A DNA stretch of 64,000 bases from positions 1,550,001 through 1,614,000 of the forward strand of contig JAZHRO010000062.1 of assembly GCA_037157565.1 (NCBI GenBank), written 5' to 3'. Shown here one piece after another: positions 46,196 through 57,146 of this stretch. The position numbers were made by a program, and so were the translations under genes. Source of the stretch: Thalassia testudinum (lineage: Eukaryota > Streptophyta > Magnoliopsida > Alismatales > Hydrocharitaceae). The stretch's first letter is position 1; each line of letters begins with the position of its first letter. Below the pieces are notes generated by a model. It was not told the DNA's origin, ran no database searches, and saw nothing but the letters and a program-made list of their open reading frames with translations.

Positions 46196-48540
46196 TTGCT
46201 GTTGTTGCTCTTGATCTTCACAGCTTCGGTAAGTTTTGTTGTGCAATATTATGTTTTTCACCTTTTTACCTTATTAACCGATAAGCAATGTGTCACATTT
46301 CTTTCTGTCAACCGTCATTCGGCCTGTACCGACGTCTTGCATTATTTATATTATTTTATTTGATACCTAATTGTAATATAAGTATCATATTTTTTTACAT
46401 TTGTTCTTAGTGAACAATGTTTATTCATACAGTCAACCAAGTTATATTTAATGTGTTGCATTCATTTATTAATATAAGATAAGATGCGGTGCCCACTTAC
46501 GTTGTAATTATAACACAATTTTTGTGCTTATGTGTTTATTTGATTCGTTGTATTACAATTTTTACGGTATTACAACATTTGGTAATACGTTATCGTGCAC
46601 ACGTTTGTCGTATACATGTATCTTTAATTTGTGGTATTACAACATCCAGTAATATGTTGGTCAGTTACAATGATATCGCATTCTTATTACAAGAACATAG
46701 GCTCTTGTTGTATTGTATACCTATATTTGTTACAACTTGCATTATTAACTGTTACACCATCTCTGTTATTTGTTACAATAATACCTCATGTTTTATAAAG
46801 TACTTCTGTACATTTTAAATTGCAGAATGTAATTTTGTATTGATTAATATACCGTTTTAAACACACGGATTACTTTAATTTACCCGATCTATATTTAGTA
46901 ATCAAAGTTATGGATAGCTTATTTTACGCTACACTTTTTAGGCATGATATCAATTACATCAAATTTTAACGTGAAAAAAGTCTCTAACTGTCAATTTCGA
47001 ATATGTTAAGAAATCACTTTCCACACCATTAATAATATTATCATGCACCATCTAATTACCATCGAAGGTCAACGATACGTGTTTAATCTTAAATTTGTAG
47101 GACACACACACATATATATGCCACCTTCTTCTTTACTTCTTCCGAATGCAATGTAACTATTTAAGCAAGTGACAATTCGTTAATAAGACATCTCCATCTC
47201 AAAATAGATGAATATGCAAAGATAGGGACGAAGGTGTGAGAACCTATGCATGAAGGGGAGAGGGAAGGAAAACGTTAATATTTGTGGTGCATCATACATG
47301 TGAAGTATAGGTCAGTTGGGCGTGAGGAAGAATAGAGCTTCCCACGTGGTCGGCCGAAGAAAAATCAAACTAGCTAGGAAGGGTCACGATTGCACATATG
47401 TAGGAAGGATCTACAACAGGCGGTTTCTCTATAATTTTTCATTTTCGTAACAAAAGTATTTATTATCCATCTGGAACATGATGGTGGAGATATAGGAGAG
47501 TAATGAAATCTGGAAGCATTAAACGTCATATTCCATGGCAGTAGATTATATGGCAGGTGACATGGAGTTGGGAATTTGGGGTCAGGGGCTTGGGTGTGGG
47601 TGGGGATTTGACGAGTCTATCAATAATTGTTCTCCTTTCCGTATGCTCCATATAGAGTTGCGTAAATACTCTCATATTTTTAAAATTGCATTGGAATCCC
47701 TATCTGAACTCTCACTTAATTTCTCTTAGGTCTTATTTGACATAGGTTTAAATCAAGTTTTAATCTTACGTGTTGTTCATAAATACTATATTGTATGAAT
47801 AGCGCCAAGGTATGCAAAAGTTTTAATTCCCATATACCACATTTATTATTATTTATTACATCTACCCTTCACTAATTATATATATTTTCATTAATTTTCT
47901 CATATACATCACATCTATCTCCAACTAATTCACTCCTAATATAAATAAAAATATAAATTATTAATAATATATTAACTCAATCATCACATCTATATCCACC
48001 GACTCTCTCTCCTTATCCGTCAACTTATTTTTCCTCGAAACTTTGTAAATTATACCTCCATCTTAAATTTAAGCCTATGTCAAATGAAACCTTAGAATGG
48101 GTAGGCCAATTTTGTCCTCGTGCAAAATGGTACCCAACGACACCCATTTCGGGAAGCGTTCATGTGTTTCTCGTTTTGTGTACTTACCTGGGTCATGTCG
48201 ATAGTTTTGGCCACCAAAGCATAGTTTTTGCCTCAATTCATGTATTCAACTTTATCTCGCTGTTTCCCTTGGGAAGCTAACCATAAGAGCATTCTTATCT
48301 CAAGTTACACGTGTTTCATGCCAAGCAGATCTCCTCCTTGGTTTGCTCCAAAACTCACGCCACGTAGTTCCTCCTTCCCTTCAAAATGATTGCTCTCGTT
48401 GCTCTCTTTCTTCTTCTCCCTCCCCACCGCTGTGAGAGTCATCAGCCATACACTTACCCCCTTATCCATAATATTCGACCACCAGTGCCACCCCTTTACC
48501 GAGACATCTTTGCCACTCGTCGGTTCCCACCTCCCTATGC
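46196..48540. other. Right flank of the MULE unit, nothing recognised
   Basis: GTATTAC/GTAATAC motifs continue at about 46550, 46567, 46581 and 46632, then appear to stop after about 46.8 kb, where the end of the unit probably lies. I could not identify a terminal inverted repeat by eye. No gene was seen from 46.8 to 48.5 kb. Confidence 0.45.
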
Positions 48541-49552
48541 ATAGTGTAAAGGCTCGAATTTAACAAAGAAACCTTAATTTGAATGTTAATGATGGCTTAA
48601 AGGAAGTTCAAGGCCAAATTAGCATTATTGAGATCTAATTGGATAAGTTACCGATTCATGTCATTAGCAAATGGGTAGTGGAGGGGCTAATTCTGAGGAA
48701 TGAAAGGTTGTTGGACTCTTTACCAATCCAAGTTATTAGGTGGAAGGGATTGCTCGCAAATTACCCAACTTGCATACGAACCTTAAGTTGAGCACGGGAG
48801 GCTAATTTGAGCCCAACGTACACACCCCCTCCTCCTCCATTCTACTAGCTCCCCCTCCTTTTCCTCTTCTTCATCCACTTCTTGTTCCAATTAAAGAGAA
48901 CTTGGAACCCTAACAAATCCTAGTTGAAGGTAATTCTCCATCCTCTTCTTACTATTGTCCTTCTTGCCCTAATTCTTTCTTATTTTGAATTTTGAAGGAG
49001 AGAAGGTGAGAAGGAGAGAGTGTTGGAGTTGCTTCCCTTGTTGGAATTTATGGAGTTGGAGCATGGCCACTTGAAGATTGGAGGAAGAGGAGAAGGCCAA
49101 GGAAAGAGGAAAAAGGGGAGGTGTAACTAACCTCTTCATTCAACACCAAAGAAGAGTTAAAACAAAAGATTTCAAAGCTAATTGAGGTAAGGATAGCTTC
49201 CTTTCTCTTCCATTGAATTCCTCTCAATTCTTAGGATGTGGAATCATCTTTGCATGTGCAAAAGAAGGAGGTTGATTACTAATATGGTGGATTAATAGTT
49301 GCATGTTGAGATTAAGACATGCATGGGTGTTATATTGGAGGATTTTAGTGGCATTGAAGTTTTGTGAGTTCAATTGGGTTCTCTAGGTTAATTCCTTTCT
49401 CCTCGATGTTTATGATAATGTTAAGAAACTGTATAATTTATTTTGGGATGTTGGGATACTTGGGGTTTAAGTTTAGAGGTCAAAGTAACACAAATGCAGC
49501 TAACGGAGTGGTATAGTAGCAATTGGTATTGGTATGAAGGCTTAATACCGAC
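48541..49552 (+). mobile_element. Possible LTR fragment hosting the Tekay insertion
   Basis: A TG-starting block, TGTAAAGGCTCGAATTT at 48543, resembles LTR starts of plant chromoviruses (TGTAACACCCCGA type). It is followed by pyrimidine-rich leader-like sequence. The Tekay element starts at 49553. If this is an LTR, its remainder should lie after 59943. I could not find its end, so the call is weak. Confidence 0.3.
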
Positions 49553-52337
49553 TGTTATGACCCAGTTTCCGAATCCCTACAGAATACAAGATCAGATCGA
49601 CTCGACTGATTTCAAGACCCAGTCGTCCAACGAGAAAGTAACAAAAAAGCAGGAAAGTAAACCACATTCACTATGCTAAGCAACTGACAGTAAAAAGGTA
49701 CAGCAGTAAAGAAGTAAAACTGCTACAGTACATACCACTACAACAGTAGAAAAGTAACCAGGTACATAAATATAAAGTGCAGAACGTAAAAGTACAGAAT
49801 ATAAATGTACATAGTCTAACTCACTACTACAAGGAGTACAACAAAAGAAACTACAACTACTGCGTTCTACTGGGCCCAGCACCCTTTACAGCCGTAGACT
49901 CGGGCTGCTCAACACCTGGACCTAAAAAGGGTTATGAGTACACAAAGTCAGCGAACGCTGAGTAGAGTGGCAACAAACTAACTAAAACAGTAAAAGGGGA
50001 CAGTTAGCTGTTGTTTTCTAATTACATTATTCCACAATTTATTCCTTTTTACCCATTTATTTATCAGCTCTCTTTCTTGATCTCAAATGTTCCTCGTGAG
50101 AACGATCTTGATTGCAGTCTTTTCCGAAGAGTAGAAGGCACACGTGGTGCTCTTCTGGCTGGGAGAATCCCCCGTGGTGATCCTACACCCAATCAACCAC
50201 CCCAAGGTCATGGACAGACGTGATGGTAACTACGGCACGCACGATAAGCGCAGGGTAGCTACCCCGCACTGGCACGTGGTCAGTCGTTTTCGTTAGCGGG
50301 TGTGGCCAAAGTACAGCACGAAACCAGTATAGGGCCTAACCCTCTCAGTAACAGAGGTCTAGCCCCTAAGAACCAAACAGGGGTCTCACCCCTCCACAGT
50401 TCGCGCATCCTTGCCTGACTACCCTGGTTTGCCCAGTGGGCCTAGCAAGTCGGTGTAGGGTGGCTAGTTGAACCCCGGGTCCCGTGGGGTGGCTAGCTCT
50501 CCCCCTACACTAGTAGCTCTCCCTGGTACCGTGTACGCGAGGGCCAAGAAGTCGGTACAGAGTGGCCAATCCTAACCCCGGGTCCCAACCCAAGGGCGGC
50601 TAGCTCTGCTCTGCACTAAACAAGGGGACAGTCGCTCTCCTTGGTACTTCGTACTCGAGAGCCAGCTCACCTCCCCACTCATATTTCCAAGTCCATTCTA
50701 TTTATTTCCAGGAGCTCTACTCCTAATTTCCCGTAGGGTTCATGATCATATTCTTTAGGCCATGCCATATTAGGTTTCATCATTTCTATTTCCGTTCTCA
50801 GGTTATACACATGTAGCTTGTATTGATATCATTCACATTTCCATACTCAGGTTATACACAGGTAGCTCATATTTCCATCATTCACATTACTATTCTCAAT
50901 TTATATACATGCAGCTTGCATTATGTCATTTAACGTATACCAAAGGAAAGTTACAAGCAACAGTTAACTAGCACAAGTACTTCATATTTCACTGGCAGCT
51001 ATTATTCATTTATAGGCAGTTGTTATCATTTCTATCTACCCATTCAAGACTACAATTCAATCATCCAATATAGACATTTTTAGTATTTCTCATCCTAGGA
51101 TTCATGCCATATCCTAGATTCTAATGATTCATTCCACACATGCATTCAGGTTTATAATTAAATTAGGGGAAGACACTTTATCAGTAAACCCAGGAGTAGT
51201 GGGGGCTTGAACGGCAGGCTCACGTGCCTCAGCAAGCCCTAAACCTGCAACTGAGAGAAGTCCTATCACAAGGGAATATTCAGAACAGTATAGAAAACCC
51301 TCTATCAAGTAGAGGAATTCATACGGGAAACATCGGTATCTTATTTGCCGAAAACGGACCTCAAACGGACTTTAAACGGGTCAAAAATAGGGTTTCTGTC
51401 TCGAATCAAATGTCTGGAACAACTTCCAGACGTCTTAAAAGTGTCCAGTGTCATACCTTAAGCCCTGCACCAATCCTCAGATGTCCAGGAACTCTTTTGG
51501 ACCGTTTGGACCCAGCTCCAGACGTCTGACCACCTCTCTGGACGTCTGGAAGTGCCTACAGTCATCCAGTAAGCTCCCCAAACTTCTGAAGTGCGTGGGT
51601 GGGCGTGCCCCGCACCTTTCCAAAGCGAATCCTGCACGCAGAACTGAATCCTCTCAAAAAGGGGCATGCAAAGGGGTAGCAGCGGAGCAGCTTGCATAGC
51701 TGTATCCGCAAAGGGGACATACCTTCGTGAAAATCTCACCTCAGATGTCTGGAACCGCCTCCAGACGTCCGCTCCGTCGTTTGGACGTCGCTCCAGACGT
51801 TTGATTCTGGGAAAAATCTAGAACCAGAACCTGCTTCCGCTTTCTCGCGCCGCTCGTGGCTGCGCCACGCCCCCTCTCCTGCAGCTCCGGCTGCAGTAGC
51901 ATCGGGGAGGACCTCCCCGATGCACTCCTCCTTCTCGTGCATGCGCCGTTCCGGCCGTGCGCTCACCGGTGAGCTCCCACGCAAGCTCGCGAGCTTGCTC
52001 TCCTCCTCTCCTCACGCCGCTCGTCCTTGACGCCGCCCGTGCGCTCCCTCGCTTGCGCTGCCTCTCTCGCTGGAGTGGAGAAGAAGAGGGGAAGGGCTGG
52101 TGTGGGGAGAACGAGAGGGGAAGGGGGTCTTATATAAGGTCTGTGGGTTTAGGGTTTTGCTGGAGGTGGGGAGAGAGAGAAGAAGGGGAGGAAAAATGAG
52201 AGTACTATCTGCACGCAGCCCACGTGCAGACGTGAGCTCATACTCAAAATTTTCGATTTCCAAACGTCTGGGAAGGTGTCTAGATGTTTGACCAGACGTC
52301 TGACCCATAGTCCAGACATCTTAAAAGGCTCAAACAG
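49553..52337 (-). repeat. 3' LTR of the Tekay-like element
   Basis: It starts TGTTATGACCCAG, pairs with 57147-59943 and in reverse with the solo LTR 1341-4054. A minus-strand TATA box TATATAAG lies near 52130-52137. GACGTCT palindromes cluster at about 51410-52310, upstream of the TATA box and around it. No polypurine tract is obvious next to the right edge. Confidence 0.9.
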
Positions 52338-52434
52338 CACAGGTCTTAACATCATAACAAACTTAAAGGAAGTTTCATCCCCGAAACTTGAGCTAGCTAG
52401 GGTGCAGAAAAAGAACAATAAATGCATAACAAAC

Positions 52435-53140
52435 TTAAAGAGGACCGAAGCCGGTCCGAAAAGATGTACCCTCAAAATGCTTTGGGTACCGCTCTCGCAT
52501 CGCCGCCTCAAGCTCCCAGGTAGCCTCCTCGTACCTCTGGCTCCTCCACAAGACCTTCAGCAGGGGTACCTGCTTCCATCTTAAACTCCGGACAGCTCTA
52601 TCTAGTATCTGTACAGGTCGTTTGGGGTAGGTCAGGTCATCACCCACCTCGACACTCTCGTGGCTCAGAACATGACTGGGATCGACGACGTACTTCCTGA
52701 GGTTGGACACGTAGAACACGTCGTGCACACCAGAAATCTGGGGAGGAAGGGCAAGCTTGTAAGCAATGGGTCTAACCCACTCCAGGACCTCAAAAGGCCT
52801 CACAAACCTCAGCGTGAGCTTCCCTTTCACCCCAAAACTCTACAGGCCCTTCGTGGGTGAAACACGAAGGAAGACGTGATCCTCAACCTCAAACTGCACC
52901 TCTCTGAGCTTTCGATCGGCATAACTCTTCTGTCTGCTCCTGACAGTGCGAAGTCATCTGTGAATCTGCTCAACCATCTCCTGACTCTGCCGGATCAGCA
53001 TGGGGCCAACCTCCCACTTGGTCCCCACCTCAACCCAACTCAAGGGCACAATACACCTCTGTCCGTACAGAGCCTCATAAGGTGCCATGCCGATGCTTGA
53101 GTGATAGCTGTTATTATATGCAAACTCTGCTAGGGGCAAG
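52435..53140 (-). pseudogene. Tekay-like integrase C-terminus and chromodomain
   Basis: 53139-52954 carries LAEFAYNNSYHSSIGMAPYE and ALYGQRC, the integrase C-terminal GPY/F-side region. 52830-52435 carries LTLRFVRPFEVLEWVRPIAY and HDVFYVSNLRKYV, then a chromodomain, VQILDRAVRSLRWKQVPLLK, followed by LWRSQRYEEATWELEAAMRE and RYPKHF. In chromoviruses this module steers integration to marked chromatin. The aromatic positions W and the EEATWE core are kept. A frame break near 52850-52950 separates the two parts. Confidence 0.9.
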
Positions 53141-53147
53141 TGCTCCT

Positions 53148-53909
53148 CTAGTCTAGTACACAGGCACGCAAAAGGTCCTCAAGCATCTGTATCGTGCGTT
53201 CTGACTGTTCATCTGTCTGGGGGTGGTACGCCGTGCTGAACCTCAACCGTGTCCCCAAAGCCTGCTGAAACTCAGCCCAAAACTGGGACGTAAAACGGGT
53301 ATCCCGGTCGGATACAATCTCGTACAGAACTCTGTGCAGATGTACCACGTCACGAATATACCTCTTTGCCAACTGTGCTGGTCCCAAGGTGACTCGGATC
53401 TGCAAGAAATGTGCCGTCTTCGTCAATCTGTCTACAATCACCCAGACTGCGTCGTGTCCTCGTTGGGTAACGGGAAAACCCACCACGAAGTCCATGGTGA
53501 TGCTCTCCCACTTCCACTCTGGCACTGGAAGTGGTTGCAACGGTCCTGCAGGCCTCTGATGCTTGGCCTTCACCTACTGGCACACCAAACACTGCTGCAC
53601 GAACTCACCTACATCCTGCTTCATCCCTCTCCACCAAAAATCACGTCTCAGATCATGATACATCTTCGTGTTTCTGGGATGTATGGTGAACCTGGAATCA
53701 TGTGCCTCAGTTAGGAGCTCTCTCAGCAACTCCTTGTCTCTGGGAATGCACAAATGTCCCCTCATGCGCAATACCTCGTCAATAAAGGAGAAGTCTTTAG
53801 GGTCCCTTGACAGTACTCTGTCTTGCAACGACTGCAAGTACGGATCTGTCATCTGTCCTGTGATGATGCAGTCTATCAGCTCTGGTCTCGTCTGTCGTGT
53901 CACTGTCAC
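53148..53909 (-). pseudogene. Tekay-like integrase (zinc finger and DDE core)
   Basis: The zinc finger runs from EAHDSRFTIHPRNTKMYHDL to FVQQCLVCQ (53700-53577), with His and Cys pairs present. A TAG at about 53574 interrupts, then the core continues with WESITMDFVVGFP, VSDRDTRFTSQFW and YHPQTDEQSERTIQMLEDLL. The three acidic catalytic residues (D, D, E) are visible. It would insert the cDNA into the genome if expressed. Confidence 0.92.
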
Positions 53910-53950
53910 TGACCCGCAATGTCCCTGTAACTCAAGGGGTCACCAACTGT

Positions 53951-55340
53951 TCAACTCCTCCATGAGTCTCCAACTCCGTGCTTGTAAACTGGCCAAGTGG
54001 GTGGGTGCTTCTGGCTTAAGGCGTCAGCCACCACGTTGGCCTTCCCCGGATGGTACGAGATGCTGCAGTCATAGTCCTTCAGGAGCTCTAACCAACGTCT
54101 CTGTCTCATGTTAAGCTTCTTTTGATCAAACAAATACCTGAGGCTCTTATGATCCGTGAATATCTCAAAAGTCTCACCGTACAGGTAGTGCCTCCAAGTC
54201 TTTAGCACGAAGACGACAGCTGCCAGCTCTAAGTCATGGGTAGGGTAGCTATGCTCATGGGGCTTCTGTTGCTGCAAAGCCTAAGCGACACGTGTCCCTG
54301 CTGCATGAGCACACCCCCTAACCCCTACAACGAAGCGTCCGTGTACACAACGAAACCGCCACTGCTGTCCGGGATGGTGAGCATAGGAGTCGAAGTTAGC
54401 CTCTCCTTCAACTCCTAAAAACATGCCTCACAAGCGTCTGTCCAAGAAAAGGGCACGTCCTTCCGGGTCAACTATGTCATAGGACGTGCAATCTGCGAGA
54501 AACCCCTGATCAATCACCGATAGTAGTCTGCTAGTCCCAAGAAACTGTGGATCTCTGTCACTGTATGTGGCCTCTCCCATCTGAGCACTGCCTCTACTTT
54601 GGTTGGGTCCACAGCCAAGCCATCCCCTGAAATCACATGACCTAAGAAGGTCACCTGCCTCAACCAAAACTCGCACTTGCTGTACTTGGCATACAGCCTA
54701 CGTCGTCTCAATGTGTCTAAAATCATCCGCAAGTGCTGTCCGTGCTGCGCCTGATCCCGTCAGTAGATGAGCACATCATCAATAAACACCCCCACAAACT
54801 GATTTAGATACGGTCTGAACACCCGGTTCATTAAGTCCATGAAAGCAGCGGGGGCGTTGGTCAGCCCAAACGGCATGACCAAAAACTTGTAGTGTCCGTA
54901 CCAGGTGTGGAAAACTGTCTTGGAGACGTCGGTCTCCCTGATCCTCAACTAGTGGTAACCAGACCTCAAGTCTATCTTGGAGAAAATCGTGGCACCTCAC
55001 ATCTGGTCAAATAAGTCGTCAATCCTCGATAGCGGGTACCTGTTCTTGATGGTGACCCTATTCAGCTGTCTGTAATCCTCACATAGGCGTAGGGTACCAT
55101 CCTTCTTCTTCACAAATAATTCCGAGGCTCCCCACGGAGACACACTGGGCCTCACAAAGCCCTTCTCCAAAAGGTCCTGCAACTGGGACTTGAGCTCTCG
55201 CAGCTCAAGTGGTGCCATCCTGTAAGGTGCTGTAGAAATGGGGCTGGTCCCCGGTACCAGTGAGATCTCGAACTCGATCTCACGCTCAGGCGGTAGTCCT
55301 GGCAGCTCCTCTGGAAACACGTCGGGGTACTCTCTGACAA
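53951..55340 (-). pseudogene. Tekay-like reverse transcriptase and RNase H
   Basis: RT runs leftward from [20 protein letters not shown] (about 55220) through [20 protein letters not shown] and FDQM, a TGA at 54996-54994, SGYH with TAG in place of Gln at 54951-54949, [18 protein letters not shown] and the catalytic FIDDVLIY (near 54780), then another TGA, and ILDTLRRRRLYAKYSKCEFW. RNase H (54277-53951) has [20 protein letters not shown] and [20 protein letters not shown]. Catalytic residues remain but at least three stops cut the frame. Confidence 0.93.
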
Positions 55341-56034
55341 CCGGGATGCTTTGAAAGTCTGCCACGGGGTTGGGCTCTGCCACTACACAAGCTAGAAAGC
55401 CCTCACACCCCTGGCCTAAAAGTCTCGTCGCTCGAAGTGCAGAAATGCACCTGAAGCCTCCATCCACCAGCTGTTCGTGAAACTCAAAAGAAGGCATCTC
55501 CGGTATGGAGAAGACGATCTTCCTCTCGAAACAGTCCACCAAAGCGTGGTAAGCAGACAACCAATCCATCCCCAGAATCACACCAAAGTCCTCCATCGGT
55601 ATCACAATTAGGTCAGCGGGGAGGCTGTGTCCCCCAACACTGACCTCACAGCCTGTGTAAACCTTCTCAGCTACAAACAGTTGACCACCCGAACCTCTGA
55701 TCACAAAAGGATCCTCTAACAACACATAGTCCTGTCCCAAACTGACAGCAAAACTAGCAGCAACAAACGAGTGTATGGCGCCGGAATCAAAAAGTGTGTA
55801 AACTAATCTGCCATAAACTGTAACCATACCTGCCACCATTGAACCTGAAGCTTTGGCGTCTCTGTGTGTCAGGGCGTTGATATGCCCCTCAGCCCTCGGT
55901 ATGGAAGAAGCAGCCACACTCTGTGTCGGACGGGTAGCCGCTAGCCGGTACTCTCCCCGCGACTGCTGTCCTCCCCTACGTGCCTGGGAACCACGGCCTC
56001 CTGCTCGTCCTCCAGTGCTCGGTGTGGGGAGCAT
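55340..56034 (-). pseudogene. Tekay-like aspartic protease region
   Basis: A single open frame from 56034 covers 345 residues into the RT. A Gly/Arg-rich gag tail (residues 8-30) precedes the protease with its active site [16 protein letters not shown] (Asp at residue 83, codon near 55788) and the flap-like [20 protein letters not shown]. This cleaves the Gag-Pol polyprotein in active elements. It is the best-preserved part of the element. Confidence 0.92.
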
Positions 56035-56041
56035 CTACTGA

Positions 56042-56951
56042 CCTCCATCCCTAGATGGCTAGTCCCTCCTGATGTGGCCCGGCTGGCCACACTGGTAGCA
56101 GAGGGGAACTCGACTCCCACCCTTAGTAGGTCCCTGCTGACGGTTGGGCGGGGGTCCAGTGATGGTAGCTGACCCCTGTCGGGGGCCCCTAAAGGCCACT
56201 GATGGCCTCGCAAAGCGTGACGGCTCTCCTGCGGGTGCTGTGTGCCTCCTCTCTCACCGACCCTATGAGTAGTATGACTGGTAGGGCCTCTTCCATCTGC
56301 TGTCAGTGCCACGTACAGCCAGGTTGCTCTCATAGGTCATAGCTGCCTCCACCACTCTCGAGAACGTGGGCAGCTTCAAGGGTTTGACATGCCCTCGAAT
56401 GGCAGGTCAGGGCCCCTCAGTGAACCTCCACAGGCGCTCCTCCTCAATAGCCACACTTGTGTGCCGTGCTCTCCAGCTGGTACGTGGCAAAGGCCACGCG
56501 GCACTCCACAGGGGGGCGAAGGGTGTCAAACACCTTCTCAATCTTCTTGAGTCAGTCCTCCGCCTCGGTCGTGTTGGCTTCAGCTTCCAGAACTGTCTGA
56601 AAAGCTCGTAGTGTCGCTGTAGTGGGGGAATGGGCACACCTCTAGGCAGGGAGGGCTCGTACTCGGAAGTGTCAGAGAACGGTGGGGGCCGTGGAGGACC
56701 ACCCCCTCCCCTACGTCCAGCGCTGCGTCTGTCTCATGGTCACGCAGAGGACTCCCCCTCCACGTCCCCAGGGAGAGGCACCCGTGGAGGCGGGTGGAGC
56801 TCCTCTCGTATAATCTCCTGTATCAGCTGGGCGAGGTCTTGGGCCTGAACACCTGGAAGAAGTGGCTGGTCCACTAAAACATCGGGCTCAACATGTCCGC
56901 CCCTCCGACCTCATCCACGACTGCATCCACGGCCCGCCTCAATGACTCCAT
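56042..56951 (-). pseudogene. Tekay-like gag, frameshifted
   Basis: The probable start is at 56951 (MESLRRAVDAVVDEVGG). Stops soon follow. The gag core is recognisable across frames at 56640-56380 (PLQRHYELFRQFWKL, then in another frame IEKVFDTLRPPVECRVAFAT), then RVVEAAMTYESNLA (56350-56310). The CCHC knuckle reads CYQCGQPGHIRRD, and the codon for the last Cys is TAG (56064-56062). No intact Gag is possible. Confidence 0.85.
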
Positions 56952-57133
56952 GTTGATGCATCTCCTGCAAGAAGACGCGAACAACATAACAAGAGGAAGT
57001 CAAATTCAATGGACATACAGCAAAAGAACCTCAGAACATATGTCAAAAGGTACATTGTGGTGGTTACTCTAGTTACAAGCACGTGAATTGGTTATTCTCA
57101 AGCTACTTGGTTCACTTCTCAGGACGACCTTAC

Positions 57134-57143
57134 TTTGATACCA
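57134..57143 (-). other. Primer-binding site (initiator tRNA-Met type)
   Basis: On the minus strand, after the LTR end CGAAACA and three bases AGA, the sequence reads TGGTATCAAAG, matching the plant methionine-initiator site at its first eight bases. Confidence 0.85.
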
Positions 57144-57146
57144 TCT

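Noticed and set aside
46196..47200. Terminal inverted repeats of the MULE unit matching 19.6-19.9 kb
   Set aside because: Visual comparison of both flanks found no convincing inverted match. It needs a dot-plot.
51224..52400. Overlapping plus- and minus-strand ORFs, some shared with 58929-59902
   Set aside because: They recur only because the two LTRs are homologous, and there are no protein motifs.
53223..54114. Plus-strand ORFs of 148-163 codons over the gypsy pol
   Set aside because: Antisense shadows of integrase and RNase H.
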